Source: HGM04593 sp045646965
GTDB lineage: Bacteria > Bacteroidota > Bacteroidia > Bacteroidales > Bacteroidaceae
DNA: 64,000 nucleotides
Direction: 5' to 3'
Assembly (NCBI GenBank): GCA_045646965.1
Contig: JAZRLR010000004.1
Coordinates: forward strand, 1 to 64,000
In this document: piece by piece, positions 9,461-16,679 of the stretch
Layout: each line of letters starts with the position of its first letter
How positions within the stretch are numbered: the stretch's first letter is position 1
Translations under genes and position numbers: made by a program
Notes under the pieces: model-generated
The model's input: the letters and a program-made list of their open reading frames with translations, nothing else
The model's database searches: none
What the model was told of the DNA's origin: nothing

Positions 9461-9555
9461 CGTTTTTTTTGCCATCGAACACCACAAAGGAGCAACCTAA
9501 AAATATTAAAAGATAAAAATTATTCCAAACTTGTTGCGGAAAGAGCTTTTTTTAC

Positions 9556-9563
9556 TATTTTTG
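9556..9563 (+). promoter_or_regulatory. -7 element directly abutting the HU-SPOR gene
   Basis: TATTTTTG is an exact TAnnTTTG match with a TTG at 9534-9536 about 19 bp upstream as a possible -33. The GTG start codon of the next gene begins only 5 bp after it, so the predicted transcription start coincides with the start codon. Confidence 0.5.
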
Positions 9564-9567
9564 TAAC

Positions 9568-10572
9568 GTGGAACGATTAGAAAAACATATATCATACCTT
9601 GTTGCGCGTAACAACTGCGTGATAATTCCGGGAATGGGTGCTTTTCTGGCTCACGAGGAGCCTGCGCACTACAACATCGCGGAGCATATTTTTATGCCTC
9701 CTCGTCGTACAATGTGCTTCAACCCCGGTGTTACCATTGACGACGCGCTTTTGCTGTCGGCCTATATCGACAGCGAGCAACTCTCCTATGAGGAGGCAGG
9801 CAAGGAGATGCGCAAGGATATCACCACCCTGCGCGACACCCTTTCGCAGAACAGCATAGTGAGAATGGGCGAGCTCGGCACATTCTATATGAATATAAAA
9901 GGAGAAATCTCGTTCGAGGTAGACGCCAACGGCATCGACGATCCCACGAACTTCGGTTTCGAGCCCTTTGCCTTCCCCCTCCTGCGCGATTGCGAGGAGA
10001 AAAAGATTGTCATCAAACGCCGCGAGCTCGGCAAGTACATAGCAGCCGTTGCAGCCATCATCCTCACATTTATCTTTGTGACACCTATGAGCGACAGCGC
10101 ATTCAAGCAGAATATGCAGGCGTCGTTCACCGGCTTTGCTTCGGGCGAGCAGATATCACTTATGCAGCAGTTGGGCGCCACAGCCCCCCGTCAGGCCGCT
10201 GCCGAGATTGCCAATTGCGAAATAACCCCTCTCGACATAAACGGTAATATGACCGCCCCCGCCGAAACAGAGCAGGCAACAGTTGAGTTACCCGCCACAC
10301 AACCCGTGCAGGAGACAGTTACCGCCCCCGTTGTCATAAACGAAAAAATCTATCACATAATTGTGGCAAGCTCTCCCAACGAAGCCAATGCACAACTGGC
10401 TATCAAAGAGTTATCGGCCAAGATGGAGGCAAGCTACACCGTCGTTGAGGGCAGCGGCAGACACCGCATATCCATAGGCGGATACGCCACACACCGAGAG
10501 GCTCAAGAAGCAATCACACAAATCAAGGGCACCTTCCCCGATGCGTGGGTTCTGCCCACAACCGTTAGATAA
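9568..10572 (+). CDS. HU-like (CCDC81-type) and SPOR domain membrane protein
   Basis: A 334-residue protein of a Bacteroidota-specific architecture. Residues 1-90 resemble the HU/CCDC81-like domain (MERLEKHISYL, then CVIIPGMGAFLAHEEPA). One membrane segment follows at about 155-172 (AAVAAIILTFIFVTP). An acidic/Pro-rich linker leads to a C-terminal SPOR domain at about 262-334 (YHIIVASSPNEANAQLA, HRISIGGYATHREAQEAI, FPDAWVL). SPOR domains bind denuded septal peptidoglycan, so a division or cell-wall role across the inner membrane is plausible. The start is GTG 9568, supported by the HU-like alignment; the first ATG would remove 22 residues including the conserved helix. It overlaps the FHA gene by one base (TAATG). 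Confidence 0.8.
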   Translation: MERLEKHISYLVARNNCVIIPGMGAFLAHEEPAHYNIAEHIFMPPRRTMCFNPGVTIDDALLLSAYIDSEQLSYEEAGKEMRKDITTLRDTLSQNSIVRMGELGTFYMNIKGEISFEVDANGIDDPTNFGFEPFAFPLLRDCEEKKIVIKRRELGKYIAAVAAIILTFIFVTPMSDSAFKQNMQASFTGFASGEQISLMQQLGATAPRQAAAEIANCEITPLDINGNMTAPAETEQATVELPATQPVQETVTAPVVINEKIYHIIVASSPNEANAQLAIKELSAKMEASYTVVEGSGRHRISIGGYATHREAQEAITQIKGTFPDAWVLPTTVR

Positions 10573-11066
10573 TGAAAAAGATTATTTGTCCCAAATGCGA
10601 CCACCCCATTGATTTCGATGCATCAAACTACAAAGAGGGGCAATCGCTGGTTTTTGAGTGTGAGCAGTGTCGCAAAAGTTTCACCATACGCATAGGAGAA
10701 GATGAAGAGATAGAGACCGAGGACCTCGGTCACCTTGTGGTAGTTGAGAACCGTTTCTGTTTCAAGCAGGTGATTCCCCTTCACGAGGGCGACAATATGA
10801 TTGGTCGCTACAACAAAGGCACGGTAATATCGAACCCCATAGAGACGAGCGACCCCAGTATGGACCGCCGCCATTGCATAATAAATGTAAAACGAGGTTA
10901 CGGCGACGAACTCATATACACCATACGCGACAACCAAAGTGTCACAGGAACATTTGTAATGAACCGCATTCTCGGTAACAAAGAGCGTCAGCGCATCGAG
11001 GCAGGCGCAATCATCACGCTGGGCGCCACAACGCTCATTCTACACACCCCCGACGAAGAAGAGTAA
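10572..11066 (+). CDS. Zinc-ribbon plus FHA domain protein
   Basis: A cytoplasmic 164-residue protein. The N-terminus is a zinc-ribbon-like segment with CPKC (residues 6-9) and CEQC (30-33), of the MJ0042 type. Residues about 70-160 form an FHA domain: IGRYNKG with the conserved Gly-Arg at 78-79, DPSMDRRHCII with the Ser and Arg-His phosphothreonine-binding pattern, then DNQSVTGTFVMN and LGATTLILH. FHA domains bind phosphothreonine. No Ser/Thr kinase is visible nearby, so the ligand is unknown. It begins on the stop codon of the HU-SPOR gene (TAATG), so the two are translationally coupled and may act together at the membrane or septum. A terminator follows at 11082. Confidence 0.82.
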   Translation: MKKIICPKCDHPIDFDASNYKEGQSLVFECEQCRKSFTIRIGEDEEIETEDLGHLVVVENRFCFKQVIPLHEGDNMIGRYNKGTVISNPIETSDPSMDRRHCIINVKRGYGDELIYTIRDNQSVTGTFVMNRILGNKERQRIEAGAIITLGATTLILHTPDEEE

Positions 11067-11081
11067 ACACTCCGTTTCATA

Positions 11082-11115
11082 AAATAGAGCCTGAAAATCA
11101 TTTCCGGCTCTATTT
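11082..11115 (+). terminator. Terminator after the FHA gene
   Basis: AAATAGAGCC pairs with GGCTCTATTT around a 14-nt loop, 16 bp after the stop. Confidence 0.6.
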
Positions 11116-11150
11116 ACATATATAACACAAACCTATCACAGAGGCAGAAA

Positions 11151-12956
11151 ATGGAAACAATCATCATTTGGCAATATCTCATTGCAATAATCTCCATAAG
11201 CGCAGTAAGCTATGCAGTGCATAACTACATAGAAGAAATTAAGCTCAAAAAGCACAAAAAGAAACAGATACGTCGCTATCTTATAGCTGCGCTCACAGCA
11301 ATACTGCCCATAGCAATAACACAGCAGCCGTTGAGCAGCCCCGTGCTCATATTCAGCGCTATAACAGCACTTATATGCGGTTTTTCTTCACCTGTAATGC
11401 ACTACATAAGCAGAAAAAAGGAGAAAGGCACAGGTAAAGGATTGCGTATGGACATCGTTGCGGGCATCTATCTGTTTGGTTGGCTGTCGGCCATACACAT
11501 TGCCATATCATCGGCAAGCGCAACAGTTTGTAATATACTCTGCCCCATTGCAGGAGTTCTTGTTTTTGCACTCTTTATGTTTGCCGTGATACAGTGGGGA
11601 TATTTCTTCATATATGGTATAAATTTCGACTCCAACGGTATGGAGGCAGCGCTTAACACCGACAAAAACGAAGCCATAGAATACCTTAAATCGTTCCCCA
11701 TACACATTCTCATACTCATTCCCCTCGCCTTTTTATTTCTTTTGGCAACAGCCGTCTGGGGCAGCAGCCTTGCAGCTTCAAATGTGCATCTGTCGCTCTA
11801 CGAGGTTATTTTCCTTGTCGTGTACATAATAGGAATGAGCATAAACCTCTTCCGCAAAAAGAGAGGCATCTTTATGCGCACACACCTACTCTACCTCTAC
11901 TACGATATCAAGGACTACAGCCTGCGCACAAGCCTATACACCGAGGGGCTGCAGAAAAGACTTGCCGGGCTGAACGTGAATGTAAAAGGCGAGAAGAACG
12001 ACAAGCCCCACACATATATTATGATTATAGGAGAGTCGGCCTCACGCGACTATATGAGCGCATACGTGGATATGGAGCACGACACTACCCCTTGGCTACG
12101 CAGCAGCAAAGAAGACAGCGAGCGCAACATAATCTTCACAAATGCATACTCTTGCCACCATCAGACAGTGCCCACGCTCGAGCGCGTGCTCACCGAGCGC
12201 AATCAGTATAACACAAAAGAGTTCTACGAATCTACATCTATCATAGATATCGCCCGCAAAGCAGGATACACCACACACTGGTACAGCAACCAGGGCTATT
12301 TAGGCTCGCACGACACTTCCATCACACTTGTGGCCGACACTTGCGACACCGCAAAATGGACAGAGCAGAGCCTTAACAAAGGTCGATACGACGGAGATTT
12401 ACTAAATTTCCTCGACGAGATAGACCCCACGAAGAACAACTTCGTAATACTACACTTTATGGGCAGCCACGCAAACTATTTGAGCCGCTACCCCGCAAGC
12501 GCAACACAATGGGGCGAGCCGGGTGTTGAGAACCTTATGCTCAATTACTACAACTCGCTGCACTACACCGACACCATACTCAAAGATATCTACGAGTATG
12601 CCTGCGAGAATCTCAATCTCGAGGCTATGATATACTTCAGCGACCACGGCTGCGTGCCCAATGAGCGTCGCAAATCATACTTCACAGGCTTCGGCACCGT
12701 GAGAATACCCTTGAGCGTTCACCTCACCGACAGCTACATACGCCATCACAAAGAGCGTTGCGAAGCAATAAAAGCAAACAAAGACAAGTTCTTCACCAAC
12801 GACCTTATGTACGAGTTTGTTTGCGGTGTTATGGACATCGAAAGCAACCATTTTGATACAGAAAACTCTCTTGCGCACAAAGAGTACAAATACACAAAGG
12901 ATATGCTTCTCACCGACACGGGCAATATCCCCTTAAGCGACGAAGATAAGCAATAA
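11151..12956 (+). CDS. Phosphoethanolamine transferase, EptA-like (sulfatase fold)
   Basis: Likely transfers phosphoethanolamine from phosphatidylethanolamine to an envelope acceptor such as lipid A; it is anchored in the inner membrane with a periplasmic catalytic domain. The 601-residue protein has about five hydrophobic segments within residues 1-235, then an alkaline-phosphatase/sulfatase fold: IMIIGESASRDYMSAY (metal ligand Glu at about 293), NAYSCHHQTVPTLERVLT with the presumptive nucleophile Thr at about 340, HTTHWYSNQGYLGSHD-like segment, FVILHFMGSHANY and YFSDHG (about 497) with the Asp-His metal ligands. Lipid A versus another glycan as acceptor cannot be decided. It is monocistronic between two terminators. 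Modification of lipid A phosphate by this family is linked to cationic peptide resistance in other bacteria. Confidence 0.85.
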   Translation: METIIIWQYLIAIISISAVSYAVHNYIEEIKLKKHKKKQIRRYLIAALTAILPIAITQQPLSSPVLIFSAITALICGFSSPVMHYISRKKEKGTGKGLRMDIVAGIYLFGWLSAIHIAISSASATVCNILCPIAGVLVFALFMFAVIQWGYFFIYGINFDSNGMEAALNTDKNEAIEYLKSFPIHILILIPLAFLFLLATAVWGSSLAASNVHLSLYEVIFLVVYIIGMSINLFRKKRGIFMRTHLLYLYYDIKDYSLRTSLYTEGLQKRLAGLNVNVKGEKNDKPHTYIMIIGESASRDYMSAYVDMEHDTTPWLRSSKEDSERNIIFTNAYSCHHQTVPTLERVLTERNQYNTKEFYESTSIIDIARKAGYTTHWYSNQGYLGSHDTSITLVADTCDTAKWTEQSLNKGRYDGDLLNFLDEIDPTKNNFVILHFMGSHANYLSRYPASATQWGEPGVENLMLNYYNSLHYTDTILKDIYEYACENLNLEAMIYFSDHGCVPNERRKSYFTGFGTVRIPLSVHLTDSYIRHHKERCEAIKANKDKFFTNDLMYEFVCGVMDIESNHFDTENSLAHKEYKYTKDMLLTDTGNIPLSDEDKQ

Positions 12957-12959
12957 ATA

Positions 12960-13002
12960 AAAACTCTGCACTCCTGGCAAATCCACAAGTGCAGAGTTTT
13001 TT
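12960..13002. terminator. Bidirectional terminator between convergent genes
   Basis: AAAACTCTGCACT pairs with AGTGCAGAGTTTT around a 15-nt loop, with T-tracts in both readings. It can serve the phosphoethanolamine transferase (plus) and the GDPD gene (minus). Confidence 0.8.
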
Positions 13003-13019
13003 ATAACATTCAAACTTGG

Positions 13020-13799
13020 TTACGGCTTAATTTCCTCGGTGTAAATCATCTTCACCCTGTCGGCATACTTTTGAGGAATCTCATTCACATCGTTTATTGT
13101 AAATAGAGCTATATCGAAATCTACCAAAGCAGACACAAGTTTAAAGATAGGATAGCCAAAAGCACTTGTGTGCACAGCAAGCCACTCTATCTTTGGCCCG
13201 GTATTAAATATATGAAACAAAAGGTGCTTTTTGATAGAAACAGACACATCACACGCGAGCACAGAATAGAGCACCCTCATATAACCCTCGTCGAGCAAAG
13301 CCACATAGTCGCTGTAACTGAACGCCTCCACAACCATACGCTCCTTTAATGCGGGGAAATTACGCGCAAGAATCTCGGGAGAAGAAATTTTATCGGTCAC
13401 AAGCACAAGCGTTGTATCCTTTTCAAAAATCTCGTTTACCTCGGCTGCCGTGAGAGGGGTATATACACCGTGCAGACGACGCGCTTTAAAATCGGCAAGC
13501 ACGGGAACGGTGTCGCCCCTGTGTGCAAAGCCCGTATACTCATTAAAACTCTCCCAATCGTGCGCCGCAACCACCACACTATCGGCAGTTACAGAAAGGT
13601 CAATTTCTATATATTTGTACCCGTCGGCTATAGATTTTTCTACCGCCTCGAGAGAGTTTGTATATACAAAGCCGTCAATTTCGCCGCCAGCGTGAGCTAT
13701 CAGTTCGGGCTGCTGCGTCGCACAATCTTCCCCGCACGACGTCACAAGCACCGCAAGTAAAAGCAAGTATAAAGCTCTTATATTTAGATACTTTTGCAT
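13020..13799 (-). CDS. Glycerophosphodiester phosphodiesterase-family lipoprotein
   Basis: Probably hydrolyses glycerophosphodiesters to glycerol-3-phosphate and an alcohol at the cell envelope. The 259-residue protein begins with a lipoprotein signal, hydrophobic LYLLLLAVLVTSC with Cys at about residue 22. The GDPD pattern follows: LIAHAGGEIDG (catalytic His, here HAGG instead of the usual HRG), TNSLEAVEKSI, IEIDLSVTADS (metal Glu and Asp) and VVAAHDW (second catalytic His). The canonical HRG arginine is replaced, so activity or substrate may differ. Its ATG lies inside the end of pepP (16-bp overlap), so it is the third gene of the tonB-like/pepP/GDPD operon. Confidence 0.78.
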   Translation of the reverse strand: MQKYLNIRALYLLLLAVLVTSCGEDCATQQPELIAHAGGEIDGFVYTNSLEAVEKSIADGYKYIEIDLSVTADSVVVAAHDWESFNEYTGFAHRGDTVPVLADFKARRLHGVYTPLTAAEVNEIFEKDTTLVLVTDKISSPEILARNFPALKERMVVEAFSYSDYVALLDEGYMRVLYSVLACDVSVSIKKHLLFHIFNTGPKIEWLAVHTSAFGYPIFKLVSALVDFDIALFTINDVNEIPQKYADRVKMIYTEEIKP

Positions 13800-15568
13800 A
13801 AATCATTCAAGTAAAGCAGTAACTCGCCATCAAAAAACGGCGACAGCTTCTCATACACCATAGCGTGATACTCATTGAGATAGGCAATGGCATCTGCGCC
13901 CAGGAGTTCGGGCACGATTGCCGTTGTATCTATGGGACAGAGCGTGAGCGGACGCATAGAGCAGAAATCGCCAAACTCCGTAGTCAGGCTGTGCTCCACA
14001 AGCATAGTATTTTCGATGCGTATACCGTGACGGCCCGCCTTGTACAATCCCGGCTCATTGGTTACCGTAACACCCGGAAGCAACGGCGCAGGCATATTAT
14101 TCATTCTTATCTGATGCGGGCCCTCGTGCACGTTGAGATAGTGCCCCACTCCGTGACCGGTGCCGTGCAGGTAGTTCTCACCCTGCTGCCACAACCACTG
14201 ACGGGCAAGCACGTCGAGCTGCGTTCCGCAGGTTCCCACGGGAAATTTCGCCATAGCAAGAGAGATGTGTCCGCGCAACACCAAGGTGTAATCGCGACGC
14301 TCCTCGTCCGAAATCTCTCCCAGAGGTATTGTACGCGTTACATCGGTTGTGCCACACTCATACTGCGCACCGCAATCGAGCAGAAGCAACCCCTTGGGCT
14401 GCAAGGCTGCATTTGTCGCCTCGGTAGGCTCATAGTGTACTATCGCAGCATTCTCGCCATAGGCCGCTATAGTTGCAAAACTCAAGCCTTTAAACGCAGC
14501 ATCCTCGCTGCGCAGCTCGGTGAGTTTGCGGTCTATATCGAGCTCGGTGAGCTGCTCGCCGTTCACAGCCCCTTTGAGCCAATGAAGGAGCTTCACCATA
14601 GCAACGCCCTCGGCAAGCATAGCCTTCTCAAAGCCCTCAATCTCCACTGCGTTCTTCACAGCTTTCATTTCGGCAACGGGAGAGTTCTGGAAGCAAGGCT
14701 CACAGCTCGCGTTTAGCTGCTCGAGCACTGCGCGGTTGCAACGGTTGGGCTGCAAAAGAATTGTCTCACAAGGATATGCAGCCAAAGCTCCCCACACATC
14801 GTCGTAATGCGCCACAGCTATACCTGCCTGCGCAAGGTGCTCCACGACCTCTTGCGATAACTTTTCGGGCAACACATAGAGCGTTGCACTCTCGGCCGTC
14901 ACAAGCATATACGACACCACGACGGGGTTGTAATCGACGTCGCAGCCGCGGATATTTGCAAGCCACGCTATCTCGTCGAGCATTGTGAGCAAAATTCCCT
15001 GCACACCTTTCGACGCCAACGCGACACGCAGACGAGCTATCTTGTCGGCGGAACTCTCGCCACACAAATGCAACGGCATAACCTCCACAGCCCCATTGGG
15101 CACGGCAGGACGATTCTCCCAAATGGCATCTATGGCGTCGTGCGAGGTATCGAGCGACAAACCTGCTGCCGACAATGCCTCGCCCCATTCAATTGTTTCG
15201 GCTATGGAACACACAGTGCCGTCTGCTCCCACAACGCCGCCCTGCTCCACATTGGCACAGAGCCATTGAGAAATAGACAAAGTACCCCGTTCGCCGTCTT
15301 TCATAAGGGTTATACCTGTAGAATCGAGAGCACTCTCCGCAGCAATCCAATAGCGGGAATCAGTCCACAGGCGTGCATCGTCGGCTGTTATAACAGCCGT
15401 GCCCGCCGAGCCATCGAAACCTGTCAGCCACTCACGCGCCTTCCAGCGGTCGGCCACATACTCACTGCTATGTGCATCGCTGCTCACAACGATATAGGCC
15501 GACAAACCCTTCTCGGCCATATAACTGCGCAACGCATCTACCCTCTCTTTTATAATTGTCTTGTCCAT
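13784..15568 (-). CDS. pepP: Xaa-Pro aminopeptidase (aminopeptidase P, M24B)
   Basis: A dinuclear-metal exopeptidase that removes N-terminal residues before proline. The 594-residue, three-domain form resembles eukaryotic cytosolic aminopeptidase P more than the 440-residue E. coli PepP. N-terminal creatinase-like domains contain SSDAHSSEYVADRW and LTGFDGSAGTAVIT. The C-terminal pita-bread domain carries the metal ligands in LLLDCGAQYECGTTDVTRT (two Asp), GTGHGVGHYLNVHEGPH (His) and TNEPGLY plus HGIRIENTMLV (two Glu). I chose ATG 15568; ATG 15574 two codons upstream is equally possible. It sits 12 bp after the tonB-like gene and overlaps the GDPD gene. Confidence 0.93.
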   Translation of the reverse strand: MDKTIIKERVDALRSYMAEKGLSAYIVVSSDAHSSEYVADRWKAREWLTGFDGSAGTAVITADDARLWTDSRYWIAAESALDSTGITLMKDGERGTLSISQWLCANVEQGGVVGADGTVCSIAETIEWGEALSAAGLSLDTSHDAIDAIWENRPAVPNGAVEVMPLHLCGESSADKIARLRVALASKGVQGILLTMLDEIAWLANIRGCDVDYNPVVVSYMLVTAESATLYVLPEKLSQEVVEHLAQAGIAVAHYDDVWGALAAYPCETILLQPNRCNRAVLEQLNASCEPCFQNSPVAEMKAVKNAVEIEGFEKAMLAEGVAMVKLLHWLKGAVNGEQLTELDIDRKLTELRSEDAAFKGLSFATIAAYGENAAIVHYEPTEATNAALQPKGLLLLDCGAQYECGTTDVTRTIPLGEISDEERRDYTLVLRGHISLAMAKFPVGTCGTQLDVLARQWLWQQGENYLHGTGHGVGHYLNVHEGPHQIRMNNMPAPLLPGVTVTNEPGLYKAGRHGIRIENTMLVEHSLTTEFGDFCSMRPLTLCPIDTTAIVPELLGADAIAYLNEYHAMVYEKLSPFFDGELLLYLNDLCKSI

Positions 15569-15580
15569 AAGCATAAAAAT

Positions 15581-16084
15581 TTATTCCCCGCTCCACCATT
15601 TGCCGCGGCGGCGTTTCTCGCGGGCTTTTGCCTTTTCCACTCCGTTCTCTTTGTTATCCTTGCCGTAATAATTGGGCTTCTTCACCAACTTAAAGTTTAT
15701 GGGAATAGAAAGCTCCGCAGGCACGGGAATACCATTTTTTGTTCCGGGCTCCCAACGGGGCATTTTCTTCACCACGCGCATAGCCTCGGCGTCGAGCGAT
15801 GGAGAGACACCCTTGAGTACCCTCACCGATGTGACGAAACCATCCTTCTCCACACGAAAGCCTACAAGCACCTCGCCCACCTCGTCGTTGAGATAGGCCT
15901 CTTCGGGGTAAATGGTCTCCACAAGCAGATATTCGAGCATCTGCTCTTGCCCACCGGGATATTTAGGCATTACAATTTCGTCCTTACCTTTCTTTTTCTT
16001 CTCTTTTTTGTCGGGTGCGGCATAGAGCGAAACATTCATCGCCACAAGCAACAAAGAAAACAATATAACTGCTAAACGTCTCAT
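15581..16084 (-). CDS. TonB C-terminal domain protein with signal peptide
   Basis: A 167-residue exported protein: signal peptide of about 22 residues (RLAVILFSLLLVAMNVSLYA), a Lys-rich stretch, then a TonB_C-like domain with MPKYPGGQEQMLEYL, YPEEAYLNDEVGEVLVGF, SLDAEAMRVVKKMPRWEPG and VPAELSIPINFKL. That domain normally contacts TonB-dependent receptors or occurs in periplasmic relatives. There is no N-terminal anchor that stays in the membrane after cleavage and no ExbB/ExbD neighbour, so it is probably a periplasmic TonB-domain protein rather than the energy transducer. A basic tail (about residues 145-163) is unusual. It is the first gene of an operon with pepP and GDPD. Confidence 0.8.
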   Translation of the reverse strand: MRRLAVILFSLLLVAMNVSLYAAPDKKEKKKKGKDEIVMPKYPGGQEQMLEYLLVETIYPEEAYLNDEVGEVLVGFRVEKDGFVTSVRVLKGVSPSLDAEAMRVVKKMPRWEPGTKNGIPVPAELSIPINFKLVKKPNYYGKDNKENGVEKAKAREKRRRGKWWSGE

Positions 16085-16102
16085 AAATTCTATATTTCAC
16101 AG

Positions 16103-16110
16103 CGAATATA
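16103..16110 (-). promoter_or_regulatory. -7 element for the tonB-like/pepP/GDPD operon
   Basis: It reads TATATTCG on the minus strand, one base from TAnnTTTG, and predicts a leader of about 12 nt before the ATG at 16084. Confidence 0.45.
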
Positions 16111-16281
16111 CCCAAAATTATCTTACAAATAAAGAAAACAAAAGTTTATATATTTAAAGTCTGCCCATTTTGTTTCTCTGCGTTTGCACCGACCGCTTTT
16201 TATGGAAAAAATCTATTTTGTTAAACAAGGAATGAATAATTGAAAAAGGGTTTTAAAGCGAAATTCCGAAACAGAATAAGC
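16111..16281. other. Intergenic stretch without a gene
   Basis: This AT-rich stretch lies upstream of the tonB-like promoter and ahead of the tandem repeats. The short frames crossing it have no domain or codon signature. I see no gene and no RNA structure. Confidence 0.5.
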
Positions 16282-16408
16282 GCAAGAAAAAAAGCGTGGG
16301 ATTCTGCGCATCCCAGCGCTGCCGCGAGCGTCCTTGCAAGAAAAAAGAGTGGGATTCTGCGCATCCCGGCGCTGCCGCGGGCATCCTTGCAAGAAAAAAA
16401 GCAAAAAG
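16282..16408. repeat. Two and a half tandem 53-54 bp repeats resembling the 3' part of tRNA-Ser
   Basis: Copy 1 is 16282-16335 and copy 2 is 16336-16388; a partial third (GCAAGAAAAAAAGCAAAAAG) runs to 16408. Each full copy holds GTGGGATTCTGCGCATCCC and a GC-rich block ending CGCTGCCGCGRGCRTCCTT. The segment CTTGCRRGAAAAARAGAGTGGGATTC is close to the acceptor/T-arm end of the adjacent tRNA-Ser gene (CTTGCGGAAAGAGTGGGATTC, 16450-16470). Read on the minus strand, GGGAT-N7-ATCCC resembles a T-arm, so the unit looks derived from, or recruited by, the tRNA 3' end. Confidence 0.7.
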
Positions 16409-16453
16409 TTCAACTCAAGTAAACTTGGTTTTCCTTTTTGCTTTTTTTTCTTG

Positions 16454-16542
16454 CGGAAAGAGTGGGATTCAAACCCACGGTACACTAAAAAGCGTACGCC
16501 GGATTTCGAGTCCGGTCCATTCGATCACTCTGGCATCTTTCC
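16454..16542 (-). tRNA. tRNA-Ser (anticodon CGA)
   Basis: On the minus strand the gene starts GGAAAGA and its acceptor closes with TCTTTCC plus discriminator G. The anticodon arm CCGGA-CTCGAAA-TCCGG gives CGA. A long variable arm typical of serine tRNA follows, and the T-arm is GTGGG-TTTGAAT-CCCAC. CCA is not encoded. It is 89 nt long. Confidence 0.95.
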
Positions 16543-16648
16543 TCGTTGCGGGTGCAAAATTACTATTTTTCATCAGTCTGCAAAAGATTTATTCTCTTTT
16601 TTTGAAAAAACCTACGCACCACCCGCTTTATAAAATCTTTAAAACAAC

Positions 16649-16672
16649 GACGGAGAGGAATACCTCTCCGTC
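16649..16672 (-). terminator. Hairpin after the third acyl-CoA ligase gene
   Basis: GACGGAGAGG pairs with CCTCTCCGTC around a 4-nt loop, 7 bp beyond the ligase stop. On the minus strand it is followed by GTTGTTTTA, a short T-tract. Confidence 0.7.
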
Positions 16673-16679
16673 TGTCTGT

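Noticed and set aside
16282..16408. Short tandem repeats considered as a CRISPR array
   Set aside because: Units are contiguous without spacers and resemble the neighbouring tRNA.
16213..16485. A 90-codon minus-strand frame through the tandem repeats and the tRNA-Ser 3' end
   Set aside because: It runs out of the tRNA gene and its sequence simply translates the repeats; no start signal or domain.
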